From positions 124,001-188,000 of the forward strand of contig NZ_SOAM01000002.1 in assembly GCF_004364555.1 (NCBI RefSeq): a stretch of 64,000 nt of DNA. The letters run 5' to 3'. This DNA comes from Amnibacterium kyonggiense. GTDB lineage: Bacteria > Actinomycetota > Actinomycetes > Actinomycetales > Microbacteriaceae. Positions 49,908-57,647 of this stretch are shown here, piece by piece. The notes beneath the pieces were generated by a model. That model was not told where the DNA came from. It saw only the letters and a program-made list of their open reading frames with translations, and searched no databases. The position numbers and the translations under genes were made by a program. How positions within the stretch are numbered: the first letter of the stretch is position 1; each line of letters opens with the position of its first letter.

Positions 49908-50318
49908 GTGCGTGCTCATCGCGGCCGACGCGGCCCCACCGTCCTGCTCGCCGGCGACAGCGCCGACCTGCGGGACCTCCGCGCGCTCGCGTCGGCCCTG
50001 CCGGCCGACGCGTACGGCCAGGTGTACGTCGAGGTCGCGGCGCCCGAGCAGATCGAGCGCCTCGAGACGCCCGCCCGGGTGGCGGTGAGCTGGCTCGTCC
50101 GCACCGGCGCCGAGGCCGTCGCGCCCCGCGGCGCGCTGCTCACCAGCGCCGTGGAGGCGTGGATCGCCGAGTGGATGCCGGTCGGCGCCCGCGACGACCG
50201 GCGCATCGCCTGGATCGGCTGCACCTGCGTCCCCGCCCTCGCGGACCGCTACCGGGTGCTGCAGGAGCACTCGATGAGCGCCGCCGCGATGGGCCTCCCC
50301 ACCGTCGACGAGGCCTGA
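49908..50318 (+). CDS. SIP-domain (siderophore-interacting) protein, C-terminal domain only
   Basis: The 136-residue product matches the NAD(P)H-binding C-terminal SIP domain: TVLLAGDSADLRDLRALASALP, then VSWLVRTGAEAV and RIAWIGCTCVPALADRYRVLQE. The FAD domain of full-length siderophore-iron reductases is absent. The iron box at 49885-49898 indicates repression by iron, so a role in iron release from siderophores or a helper role is likely. GTG 49908 is probably leaderless. Confidence 0.82.
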   Translation: MRAHRGRRGPTVLLAGDSADLRDLRALASALPADAYGQVYVEVAAPEQIERLETPARVAVSWLVRTGAEAVAPRGALLTSAVEAWIAEWMPVGARDDRRIAWIGCTCVPALADRYRVLQEHSMSAAAMGLPTVDEA

Positions 50319-50321
50319 TTC

Positions 50322-50402
50322 CACGGATCAGGACGGATGTGGTGACACGCCGCGTCGCGCCCCTCGCAGACCGGTGTGTCGGCTGATTCGTCCTGATCCG
50401 TG
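50322..50402. repeat. 81-bp palindromic repeat, copy 2
   Basis: CACGGATCAGGACG (50322-50335) and its perfect complement CGTCCTGATCCGTG (50389-50402) are 53 bp apart. The inner stem GACACGCCG / CGGTGTGTC has one wobble. It fills the gap between the convergent SIP and aldo/keto reductase genes. Total length and offsets equal those of copy 1. Confidence 0.85.
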
Positions 50403-50407
50403 AAAGG

Positions 50408-51355
50408 TCAGCGGGGGTCGAGCCAGTGCTCGGCCGCGGGCAGGAGGGCCTCGAGCTCGGCCCACAGCTCGTCCGGCACCGCGGTGGCGGCGAGCGCCTC
50501 CGTCTCCTCGAGGCGTGACGGGCTCGACATGCCGACGACGGTCGAGTCGACGAGGTCGCTGCGGAGCGAGAACTGCAGCGCGACCGCGCCGAGCGGGACG
50601 TCGTGCCGGGCGCACGCCGCCGCCATCGCGCGCGCGGCGTCGACCTGCGCCGCGCTGCCCTGGCCGTACGCGTAGCGCGGCACCGCGTCGGGGCCCTGCG
50701 AGAGGATCCCGCCGCCGTAGGGCGCGGCGTTCAGCACCCCGATGCCCCGCTCCCGGGCCGAGCGGTACATCGCCTCGGCGGAGCGGTCGAGCAGCGTGTA
50801 CCGGTTGTGGCTGAGGACGACGTCGAACTCGCCGGTGGCGAGGTACTGCTCGATCAGCGGCACCGGCCCGCTCGCGACGCCGATCGCGTCGACGAGCCCG
50901 CGCTCCTTCAGGTCCACGAGCGCACGCAGCGGCCCGCCGGGCGCGACGCCCTCCTCGAACGGGATGCGCTCCGCGTCGTGCAGGTGCAGGAGGGGGAGGC
51001 GGTCGAGCCCGAGCCGCTCGAGGCTCTCCTCGAAGGAGCGCCGCACCCGGTCGCCCGAGAAGTCCGGGTCGCCGGGCGCGGGGTCGACCTTCGACGCGAT
51101 CACCACGTCGTCGGGCTTGCCGCCGGGCCGCCGCAGCGCCGCGCCGATGCGCCGTTCGCTCTCGCCGGCCGTGCCGTAGCCGTTCGACGTGTCGATGAAG
51201 CGGATCGGGCTGCGGAGCACCGCCTCGACGGTCGCCACGCCGCGGTCCTCGTCGACCGGGTGCGAGTAGAGCCCGGGGAGACTGCCGATCGGGCTCGCCC
51301 CGAAGCAGAGCTCCGTCACGGTGATGCCGGTCGATCCGAGCTGCGTCGTCCTCAT
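50408..51355 (-). CDS. Aldo/keto reductase
   Basis: The 315-residue protein has the AKR tetrad: Asp in FIDTSNGYG with the Tyr, Lys in VVIASKVDP and His in LLHLHDAE. The N-terminus MRTTQLGSTGITVTELCFG and the layout resemble D-threo-aldose/L-fucose dehydrogenase-type AKRs. NADP(H)-linked sugar or aldehyde oxidoreduction is likely. ATG 51355 is the start. Confidence 0.88.
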   Translation of the reverse strand: MRTTQLGSTGITVTELCFGASPIGSLPGLYSHPVDEDRGVATVEAVLRSPIRFIDTSNGYGTAGESERRIGAALRRPGGKPDDVVIASKVDPAPGDPDFSGDRVRRSFEESLERLGLDRLPLLHLHDAERIPFEEGVAPGGPLRALVDLKERGLVDAIGVASGPVPLIEQYLATGEFDVVLSHNRYTLLDRSAEAMYRSARERGIGVLNAAPYGGGILSQGPDAVPRYAYGQGSAAQVDAARAMAAACARHDVPLGAVALQFSLRSDLVDSTVVGMSSPSRLEETEALAATAVPDELWAELEALLPAAEHWLDPR

Positions 51356-51523
51356 GCGGTTATCCTCGCGGACGCCGCTCGGGAGGCCCTGACATGCCGA
51401 TCGCCCGGTGGCCGGGGCACTGCCTCCGGTCCTCCCGAGCGATCGATCAGGGCTTCAGCATGCGCCTGCGACGAGCGGCTGCGCAAGACCCGATCCGCCG
51501 GGAACGGCGTGTCGGGGCGGGCG

Positions 51524-52153
51524 TCAGCGGGAGCCAACGGCGAGGGAGCGGAGCAGCGCCTCCGGCGACACGGCGGCGTCGCGGGCGCGGCGCTCGAGCG
51601 CCGACCACTCGTCGGCGGAGAGCTCGAGCACGAGCCGGTGCGCCCGGGGCGCCGGGGCGGCCGCGGCGCGCGCCGCGGCGGCGCCGGTGAGCGGGCGGAA
51701 GCCGGGGCCGGCGGGGATCTCGCCGCCCCGCTGGTAGGCGGTCGCGACGGCGCGGGCGCGCTCGTCGGCGGCCTCGTTCAGCTCGTGCCCGACGTGCCCC
51801 TTCACCCACTCGAACCGGTAGCGGCGGCCGGCGAGCGCGGCGTCGATGTCCTTCATCAGCTCGACGTTCATCACGGGGGAGCCGTCGGCCTTCCGCCAGC
51901 CCTTCCGCTTCCAGCCCGGCATCCACTTCACGACGGAGTTGATGACGTACTGGCTGTCGCAGAGCACGAGCAGGTCGTCGTCGACCTCGGCGGTGGCGCG
52001 GAACAGCTCGAGCACGGCCTTCAGCTCGCCCATGTTGTTCGTGCCGTGCGGCCACCCGCCGGCGGCCCACCGGTCGGCGTCGATGTACCAGGCCCATCCT
52101 GCGGGGCCCGGGTTCCCGAGCGCGGATCCATCGGCTGCGGCGGTGATCGTCAC
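51524..52153 (-). CDS. rnhA: Ribonuclease HI with C-terminal extension
   Basis: The 209-residue protein has the RNase HI catalytic acids D8, E43, D66 and D130 with H120 in the VKGHVGHELNEAAD loop, and the basic handle WKRKGWRKADG. It cleaves RNA in RNA/DNA hybrids. The C-terminal extension (about 150-209) contains a predicted helical LxLSADEWSALERRARDAAVS unit, resembling a small DNA-binding ribbon-helix-helix-like or dimer module. GTG 52153 start. Confidence 0.9.
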   Translation of the reverse strand: MTITAAADGSALGNPGPAGWAWYIDADRWAAGGWPHGTNNMGELKAVLELFRATAEVDDDLLVLCDSQYVINSVVKWMPGWKRKGWRKADGSPVMNVELMKDIDAALAGRRYRFEWVKGHVGHELNEAADERARAVATAYQRGGEIPAGPGFRPLTGAAAARAAAAPAPRAHRLVLELSADEWSALERRARDAAVSPEALLRSLAVGSR

Positions 52154-52181
52154 CGCGACATCGTACGGAGGGGCCGAGGCG

Positions 52182-52973
52182 TCACTCGGCCGCGACGAAC
52201 CACGGCGGGTGGACGACGACCTTCGGCGGGACGCCCTCCACGTCGGCGAACATGCGGCGCACCCGGGCGCGCGCGGGCTCGTTGGCGACCGCGACGAGGG
52301 TGATCGCCGTCAGCGGCACCGGGCCCGGCACCAGCACCTCGACGGCGGTCAGCTCGGGATCGGTGCGGGCGGCGACGGCCACGCCGCGCGCGGGGTCGCC
52401 GACGGTGAAGCGGGTGCGCGGCGCGGCGGCGTCCGCATCCGCGACGACGAGGTCCGGCCCGAGGTCCCGGCCGACCGCGACGAGCACCGCGTAGTCCGCC
52501 GCACCGAGCGCGCGGGCGGCCGCCGACCAGTGCGGCTCCTCCGCCCCGCTGCGCAGCTCGACCCAGCGCTCGGCGTCGGGCGACGCGGAGAACGGGACGA
52601 ACTCGTCGACGTGGCGCCCGTCGCCGACGTCGGCGTGCGCGCGCAGCTGGCGGACGAGCGGGGCGGCGACGTCGAGGTCCGGCTCGAGGCCGCCCGCGAT
52701 CGGGCGCAGCTCGCCGTCGAGGAGGATCGACTCGAGGTTCACGAGCGGCGTCGCGTGGTACAGCCGCCGCGTCCCGAACGGCGGCACCTTCGCGGGCACA
52801 CCGGCCGCGGTGCCGGCCGGGCGCCGCGATGCCGGTCGCGTCGCCGCCGTCCGCGGCGCCCGCGTCGCCGTGCGCGTGGCGGAGGCCGCCACCGTCACGG
52901 CCGGCTCAGGCGCCGTCCTCGGGAAGCAGATGTCGCACATGCCCTCGTCGAAGCCGTGGATGCATTCCGCCAC
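52182..52973 (-). CDS. DarT-like (DUF4433) ADP-ribosyltransferase-fold protein
   Basis: The 263-residue product opens with AECIHGFDEGMCDICFP, which offers Cys and His metal ligands. An Ala/Thr/Arg-rich linker (about 22-50) follows, then a domain beginning RRLYHATPLVNLESILLDG. That stretch matches the first motif of DUF4433/DarT thymidine ADP-ribosyltransferases. The later FVPFSASPDAERWVELRSG stretch replaces the usual RxPM region of DarT. No DarG macrodomain antitoxin is adjacent. DNA modification activity is possible but unproven. GTG 52973 follows AGGAGG. Confidence 0.6.
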   Translation of the reverse strand: MAECIHGFDEGMCDICFPRTAPEPAVTVAASATRTATRAPRTAATRPASRRPAGTAAGVPAKVPPFGTRRLYHATPLVNLESILLDGELRPIAGGLEPDLDVAAPLVRQLRAHADVGDGRHVDEFVPFSASPDAERWVELRSGAEEPHWSAAARALGAADYAVLVAVGRDLGPDLVVADADAAAPRTRFTVGDPARGVAVAARTDPELTAVEVLVPGPVPLTAITLVAVANEPARARVRRMFADVEGVPPKVVVHPPWFVAAE

Positions 52974-53003
52974 CGCGCGATCGCCCTCCTGAACCGTGGT
53001 CGT

Positions 53004-53044
53004 CCGTACCCCCGCAACGGTACGGCTGCCCGGGGAACCCCGGG
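53004..53044. promoter_or_regulatory. Two small palindromes in a divergent promoter gap
   Basis: CCGTACC (53004-53010) / GGTACGG (53019-53025) and CCCGGGG (53029-53035) / CCCCGGG (53038-53044) lie between the DarT-like and MFS genes. They could be regulator sites. Confidence 0.4.
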
Positions 53045-53135
53045 TGCACATCGCTCCAACGGAGATGGACGGGGAGGGATTCCCGCAGCGCGCCGCCTCG
53101 ACCGCGCCGCACCGCGCGGGCGGCAGGATCGAGGG

Positions 53136-54326
53136 GTGACGACGACGGCGGAGGACGTGCGCATCAGTCCGGCGGCCTGGCGGATGCTCGGTCTCGGCGT
53201 GCTCGCCCAGGCCGCCGGCACCCTCGTCGTCTCCACGCCCGCCTACCTGATCCCGCTCCTCCACCTGCAGCAGGGGATCCCGCTCGCGCAGGTCGGGCTG
53301 CTCGTCGCGGCGCCGACGGTCGGGCTCGTGCTCACCCTCGTCGCCTGGGGCGCGCTCGCGGACCGCGTAGGGGAGCGGTGGGTCATCGCGGGCGGGCTGG
53401 CGCTCGCCGCCGTGCTCACCGGGCTCGCGGCCGCCGTCGGCGGCCTGGTGCCCGTCGGCGTGCTGCTCCTGCTCGCCGGCGGCGCGACGGGCAGCTGCAA
53501 CGCCGCGAGCGGCCGCGTGGTGGTCGGCTGGTTCCCGAAGCGGCGCCGCGGCCTGGCGATGGGGATCCGGCAGATGTCCCAGCCCCTCGGTGTCGCCGTG
53601 GCCGCGCTCGTCGTGCCTCCGCTCGCCGCGGCGGGCGGCGTGGCGCTGCCCCTGCTCGTCGGCGCGGTCGCGACCGGGGTGCTCGCCGTCGCCTGCGCGC
53701 TCGGCATCACGGACCCGCCGCGGCCGGCGCGGCACGTGCTCGCGGACGCCGGCAACCCGTACCGGCGCGACGGGTTCCTGCTGCGGGTGCACGTCGTCTC
53801 CGTCCTGCTCGTCGTCCCGCAGTTCACCCTCTCGACGTTCGGGCTGCTGTGGCTGATCGCGGGCCTCGGCTGGACGGCGACGGCCGCCGGCGTCGTGGTC
53901 GCGGTCGCCCAGTTCGTCGGCGCGGGCGGCCGGATCGTGGTCGGGTCGCTGAGCGACCGTTTCGGCCGCATGCGCCTCCTGCGCCTCGTCGCGCTGGCGG
54001 GCGTGGCCGGGCTCGTGCTCCTCGCCGTCGTCGGCTCCGCCGGGTGGGCCGTCCCCGCGGCGATCCTGCTCGTGATCACGACGACCGTTAGCGTCGCGGA
54101 CAACGGGCTCGCGTTCACCTCCGTCGCCGAGGCCGCCGGCGCCGGCTGGTCGGGTCGGGCGCTCGGGGTGCAGAACACGGGCCAGTTCCTCGCCGCGTCG
54201 GCGGTCGCGCCGGGGATCGGCGCGCTGATCGGCGCCGTCGGCTTCCCGGTCGCCTTCGCGCTCGTCGCGGTCGCCCCGCTCCTGGCGCTGCCGCTCGTGC
54301 CGACGGAGGACCGGCACGCCGTCTGA
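53136..54326 (+). CDS. Major facilitator superfamily transporter
   Basis: The 396-residue protein has about 12 hydrophobic helices with the MFS loop signature WGALADRVGERW between helices 2 and 3 and the weaker repeat GSLSDRFGRMRLLRL in the second half. A stretch RRRGLAMGIRQMSQPLGVAVAAL fits the helix 4-5 region of proton-linked importers/exporters. The substrate is unknown. GTG 53136 start with AGGA upstream. Confidence 0.88.
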   Translation: MTTTAEDVRISPAAWRMLGLGVLAQAAGTLVVSTPAYLIPLLHLQQGIPLAQVGLLVAAPTVGLVLTLVAWGALADRVGERWVIAGGLALAAVLTGLAAAVGGLVPVGVLLLLAGGATGSCNAASGRVVVGWFPKRRRGLAMGIRQMSQPLGVAVAALVVPPLAAAGGVALPLLVGAVATGVLAVACALGITDPPRPARHVLADAGNPYRRDGFLLRVHVVSVLLVVPQFTLSTFGLLWLIAGLGWTATAAGVVVAVAQFVGAGGRIVVGSLSDRFGRMRLLRLVALAGVAGLVLLAVVGSAGWAVPAAILLVITTTVSVADNGLAFTSVAEAAGAGWSGRALGVQNTGQFLAASAVAPGIGALIGAVGFPVAFALVAVAPLLALPLVPTEDRHAV

Positions 54327-54353
54327 GCGGCCCGGTTCCCGTACCCTGGAGGG

Positions 54354-55586
54354 ATGCCCGCCGACGCCCTCGTCCCGCCCGCTCCGCGCGCCGTCCAGGT
54401 CCGGCCGCGGACCGAGGGCTGGCAGCAGGCGAAGGACGCGGACGGGCGGCCGCTGCTGCAGTTCGCCTCCCCGAAGCGCGGCAAGCCGCCGACGCATCTC
54501 GCCGACCTGACGCCGGAGGAGCGCCGCGCGCGGCTCGTCGAGCTCGGGCTGCCCGCGTTCCGCGCCGGCCAGGTCGCCCGGCACTACTTCACCCGGTACA
54601 CGTCCGACCCGGCCGAGATGACCGACCTCCCCGCCGCGGGCCGCGAGGAGCTCGTGACGGGCCTCCTGCCCGAGCTGATGACCGAGGTGCGGCGCTTCAC
54701 GACCGACCGCGGCGACACGATCAAGTTCCTCTGGAAGCTGCACGACGGCGCCCTCGTCGAGTCGGTGCTCATGCGCTACCCCGGTCGCATCACGCTCTGC
54801 GTCTCCTCGCAGGCGGGCTGCGGCATGAACTGCCCGTTCTGCGCCACCGGCCAGGCGGGGCTGACCCGCAACATGTCGGCCGCGGAGATCGTCGACCAGG
54901 TCGTCCGCGCGAACCGCGTGATCGCGGACGGCGAGCTCCGGGGCAAGCGGGCCGCCAGCGGAAGCACAGGCAGCAGCACGACGCCGGAGCGCGTGAGCAA
55001 CATCGTCTTCATGGGCATGGGGGAGCCGCTCGCGAACTACAACCGGCTCATGTCCGCCGTCCGCACCATGGTCGCGCCGGCGCCGGAGGGCCTCGGCATG
55101 AGCGCCCGCCACATCACCGTCTCCACCGTCGGCCTCGTCCCGGCGATCAGGAAGCTCGCGGACGAGCGGATCCCGGTGACCTTCGCGCTGTCCCTCCACG
55201 CGCCCGACGACCAGCTGCGCGACGAGCTGATCCCGGTGAACTCGCGCTGGAAGGTCGACGAGGCGCTCGACGCCGCGCGTGCCTACTTCGACGCCACCGG
55301 CCGTCGCGTGTCGATCGAGTACGCCCTGATCAAGGACATGAACGACCACGGCTGGCGCGCCGACCTCCTCGCCGAGAAGCTGAACGCCCGCGGGCACGGC
55401 TGGGTGCACGTCAACCCGATCCCGCTGAACCCGACGCCCGGGTCCGTGTGGACGTCCTCCACCCCGGAGGCGCAGCGCGAGTTCGTGCGCCGCCTCGAGG
55501 CGGCGGGCATCCCGACGACGATCCGCGACACGCGCGGCAAGGAGATCGACGGCGCCTGCGGCCAGCTCGCCGCGGCCGACGCGTAG
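54354..55586 (+). CDS. rlmN: 23S rRNA (adenine-C2)-methyltransferase RlmN (dual specificity with tRNA)
   Basis: The 410-residue radical-SAM enzyme methylates A2503 of 23S rRNA, and A37 in some tRNAs. The [4Fe-4S] motif is C156-x3-C160-x2-C163, and the second catalytic cysteine is C402 in [17 protein letters not shown] and [12 protein letters not shown] are typical. GGAGGG precedes ATG 54354. A Ser/Gly/Thr loop ([17 protein letters not shown]) sits in an insertion common in actinobacteria. Confidence 0.95.
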   Translation: MPADALVPPAPRAVQVRPRTEGWQQAKDADGRPLLQFASPKRGKPPTHLADLTPEERRARLVELGLPAFRAGQVARHYFTRYTSDPAEMTDLPAAGREELVTGLLPELMTEVRRFTTDRGDTIKFLWKLHDGALVESVLMRYPGRITLCVSSQAGCGMNCPFCATGQAGLTRNMSAAEIVDQVVRANRVIADGELRGKRAASGSTGSSTTPERVSNIVFMGMGEPLANYNRLMSAVRTMVAPAPEGLGMSARHITVSTVGLVPAIRKLADERIPVTFALSLHAPDDQLRDELIPVNSRWKVDEALDAARAYFDATGRRVSIEYALIKDMNDHGWRADLLAEKLNARGHGWVHVNPIPLNPTPGSVWTSSTPEAQREFVRRLEAAGIPTTIRDTRGKEIDGACGQLAAADA

Positions 55587-55767
55587 CCCGCCTGGCGGGG
55601 CCTTCCGCTGCTCATCGGGCGGTGCGCACCGGCGGAGGAGCAGCGGGCGGCCCCGGCAGCGGTGTGATGGCCCCCGGACTGGGGAGCGGGTCGCACCCCG
55701 GCGGGGCCGCGCGGTGCGCGCACGCTCGTTCCCACCGTCCACCGCCGTACGGAAGGAGGAGCCCCCG
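55587..55767 (+). other. Structured gap/leader before the Cys-His-rich protein
   Basis: This 181-bp stretch between rlmN and the microprotein contains CCGCTGCTC (55605-55613) / GAGCAGCGG (55638-55646) as outer arms around GGTGCGCACC (55621-55630), and a GGCCCCGG/CCCCGG-type repeat further on. It may combine the rlmN terminator with an untranslated leader. Confidence 0.45.
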
Positions 55768-55866
55768 ATGTGCTCCTGCCGCCACTCCCACCACTGCCCG
55801 CCGCCGTGCGCCTGCGACGCGGCCTGCGACCACTGCGATCACGGATCCCTCCCGATCGCGGCCTGA
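55768..55866 (+). CDS. Cys/His-rich microprotein of 32 residues, metal-binding type
   Basis: The product MCSCRHSHHCPPPCACDAAC DHCDHGSLPIAA (shown in two pieces) has seven Cys (2, 4, 10, 14, 16, 20, 23) and five His (6, 8, 9, 22, 25) in 32 residues. The ribosome site GGAAGGAGGA 7-8 bases before ATG 55768 is among the best in the window, so translation is likely. The pattern of C-x-C, C-x3-C-x-C and C-x2-C pairs is like a small metallothionein or copper/zinc binding peptide; no known family is recognised. A structured leader precedes it and a hairpin follows. Confidence 0.65.
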   Translation: MCSCRHSHHCPPPCACDAACDHCDHGSLPIAA

Positions 55867-55900
55867 CCGGCGCGCCGTCCGGACGCGCGGCGGGTCAGGC
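55861..55900. terminator. Bidirectional hairpin between convergent small genes
   Basis: GCCTGACC (55861-55868) and GGTCAGGC (55893-55900) form the outer stem, and CGTCCGGACG is an inner palindrome. It covers the stops of both small genes and probably ends both transcripts. Confidence 0.6.
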
Positions 55901-56029
55901 GCGGTCGCGGGCGCGGTCGATCGCGTCCTCGGCGAGCTCCACGAGGCGGAACGCCGCGTAGGGGAGCATCGCGATGAGCGCGAAGCCGGCGAACGTCAGC
56001 GCGAGCATCGCGACGTCGGACCCGGTCAT
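55895..56029 (-). CDS. Small single-helix membrane protein of 44 residues
   Basis: The product MTGSDVAMLALTFAGFALIA... has one hydrophobic helix (about 7-26) and an amphipathic acidic/basic tail (VELAEDAIDRARDRA). Ribosome site weak. It converges on the Cys/His-rich microprotein. No family recognised. Confidence 0.5.
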   Translation of the reverse strand: MTGSDVAMLALTFAGFALIAMLPYAAFRLVELAEDAIDRARDRA

Positions 56030-56137
56030 GGCGGAATGATGGTCGCCGGGCGCCGCCGGCCGAAACCCCGAGACCAGGGGGTGCGGGGCGTGCAGCGGCT
56101 GCCGGAGGGCGTGCGCGCGGCGCCGTGCGCGTCCCGA

Positions 56138-56440
56138 TCAGCCCCGCCCGCGCTCGCTGTGCGGCCGCGACGTCGCCTCGTGCCGGGCCGCCTGCCGGTC
56201 GACGTGATCGCGCCACGAGGCGACCGCCGCGGCGTCGCCGGTCCGGTAGTACCCGATCAGCTCCCGGCCGTCGGACGTCGGCGCCCAGGTCACCGCCCGG
56301 AACACCGTGCGGCCTCCGAACCGCAGCCGGCGGATCACGGCGATCGGCTCCGACCGCCCCAGCGCCGTCACCGTCCACTCGGTGCCGACGACGAGGCGGC
56401 GCGGGTGCCAGTCGACCACGAGCCCACGGTAGTCGTACAC
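56138..56440 (-). CDS. Hypothetical protein of 100 residues
   Basis: The product VYDYRGLVVDWHPRRLVVG... WTVTALGRSEPIAVIRRLRF GGRTVFRAVTWAPTSDGREL (read in parts) looks like a small beta-barrel-like domain followed by a helix and a charged tail. GTG 56440 lies next to an ACATGTTCGAA stretch, so the start may be leaderless. Divergent from the DUF1905/YdeI gene. No family recognised. Confidence 0.6.
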   Translation of the reverse strand: MYDYRGLVVDWHPRRLVVGTEWTVTALGRSEPIAVIRRLRFGGRTVFRAVTWAPTSDGRELIGYYRTGDAAAVASWRDHVDRQAARHEATSRPHSERGRG

Positions 56441-56487
56441 ATGTTCGAAAGCTGTGGAGAACCGCCGCTTCGCGCGATGATGTCGCG

Positions 56488-56925
56488 GTGAGCGTCGAGT
56501 ACCGCACGACCATGCACCTGACGGGCCGGAACACCGGGATCCCCGTGCCGCCGGAGGTGCTCGACGAGCTGGGCGGCGGCAAGCGCCCCGCGGTCGCCGT
56601 GGTCGTGAACGGCTACCGCTTCAGCAGCACCGTCGGCTCGATGGGCGGCCGCGCGCTCATCCCGTTCTCCTTCGAGCGCCGCGCGGAGAGCGGCATCGCC
56701 GGCGGTGACGAGCTGGAGGTCTCGCTCGAGCTCGACGCGGCGCCGCGGGAGACGCCGGTCCCGGAGGACCTGGCCGCGGCCCTCGACGCCGCCGGTGCGC
56801 GGGACGCGTTCGACGCGCTCGCACCGAGCAGGAGGAAGGCGCACGTCGTCGCGGTCGAGGGCGCGAAGGCGCCGGAGACCCGCGCCCGCCGCGTCGCAGC
56901 CGTCGTCGACTCGGTCCGCGGCTGA
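56488..56925 (+). CDS. DUF1905 + YdeI/OmpD-associated-type protein
   Basis: The 145-residue protein has an N-terminal DUF1905 barrel (about 5-90, TGIPVPPEVLDELGGGKRPAVAV then SMGGRALIPFSFERR) and a C-terminal short helical unit FDALAPSRRKAHVVAVEGAKAPETRARRV, the OmdA/YdeI-type tail. Such proteins are small and of unknown function, sometimes called bacteriocin-protection proteins. GTG 56488 start. Confidence 0.82.
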   Translation: MSVEYRTTMHLTGRNTGIPVPPEVLDELGGGKRPAVAVVVNGYRFSSTVGSMGGRALIPFSFERRAESGIAGGDELEVSLELDAAPRETPVPEDLAAALDAAGARDAFDALAPSRRKAHVVAVEGAKAPETRARRVAAVVDSVRG

Positions 56926-56974
56926 CCTCCGGCACCTGACGCGAGCGCCCGGTCGCCCGACGTAGCGTGCGGGT

Positions 56975-57364
56975 GTGTCCGCACGAGTGCTGCAGCCGGA
57001 GATCCACGACGACGGCACCATCACGGTGACCGCCGCGATCCGCCTCCGGGTCCGGGATCCGCTCGAGCTGCGCGGCCGCATCGCGCTGCCGCAGGAGAAC
57101 GAGGACGGCGAGCTGTTCGTCGGCGACGAGGGCGATCACGCGGTGCTCGCGAGGGCCGTCTCGATCGTCGTCGACGCGGCCCGATTCGACGTGCTCGGCA
57201 TCGACCTGATCCACACGCAGGTGTCCGCACCGGGGGGCCACGGCGTTCCATCCGCACATCACCTGACGCGGCGCTCCGCGCACGGGGTACGGCCCGTGCC
57301 CCGTCGTGACGGCCGTGACCGGTGCGACACACCGAGACTCCTGAGGTCGGTGTGCACGGTGTGA
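56975..57364 (+). CDS. Hypothetical protein of 129 residues
   Basis: The first 85 residues (LQPEIHDDGTITVTAAIRLRV then PLELRGRIALPQENEDGELFVGDEGDHAVLARAVSIV) look like a compact alpha/beta domain. The last 40 are Arg/His/Pro-rich and have poor coding character; an inverted repeat (57328-57354) lies in that part. So the true 3' end may be earlier in another reading or the tail may be recent. GTG 56975 start. No family recognised. Confidence 0.5.
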   Translation: MSARVLQPEIHDDGTITVTAAIRLRVRDPLELRGRIALPQENEDGELFVGDEGDHAVLARAVSIVVDAARFDVLGIDLIHTQVSAPGGHGVPSAHHLTRRSAHGVRPVPRRDGRDRCDTPRLLRSVCTV

Positions 57365-57415
57365 CGAGTGTGACTGCCGTGCTGATCAGGTGGAACGGTC
57401 CTACGCAGGTACGTC

Positions 57416-57475
57416 GGGGGGCTTGTGCCCCCCGTCCGGGTGTGCAATTGGGGCTTGCGAGGGGCGCGTCGCCCC
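57416..57475. other. Two GC hairpins in the leader before the AAR-like gene
   Basis: GGGGGGC-TTGT-GCCCCCC (57416-57433) is a 7-bp stem with a tetraloop and GGGGCG-CGT-CGCCCC (57461-57475) a 6-bp stem. They sit in the 283-bp gap 57365-57647, which otherwise shows no gene. They might be a terminator/attenuator for the following operon. Confidence 0.45.
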
Positions 57476-57647
57476 CCGATATGGTGACGCCAGTCGCCGA
57501 TGACCCCCAGAACGGGTCTCGCCCGAGCGGGGGGTGGAGGCGGCGGTTCGAGCCGGACGTCGGGGGAGCGTCCGAGCGCTCTTCGGCGCGCCCCCACGGC
57601 CGGATGCACCTCCCCGTCTGCACGCCCTCCCGAGCCCGGAGCCCGAC

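Noticed and set aside
54940-54990. Ser/Gly/Thr stretch in rlmN as a possible insertion
   Set aside because: In frame, in a known variable loop of actinobacterial RlmN, with conserved motifs on both sides.
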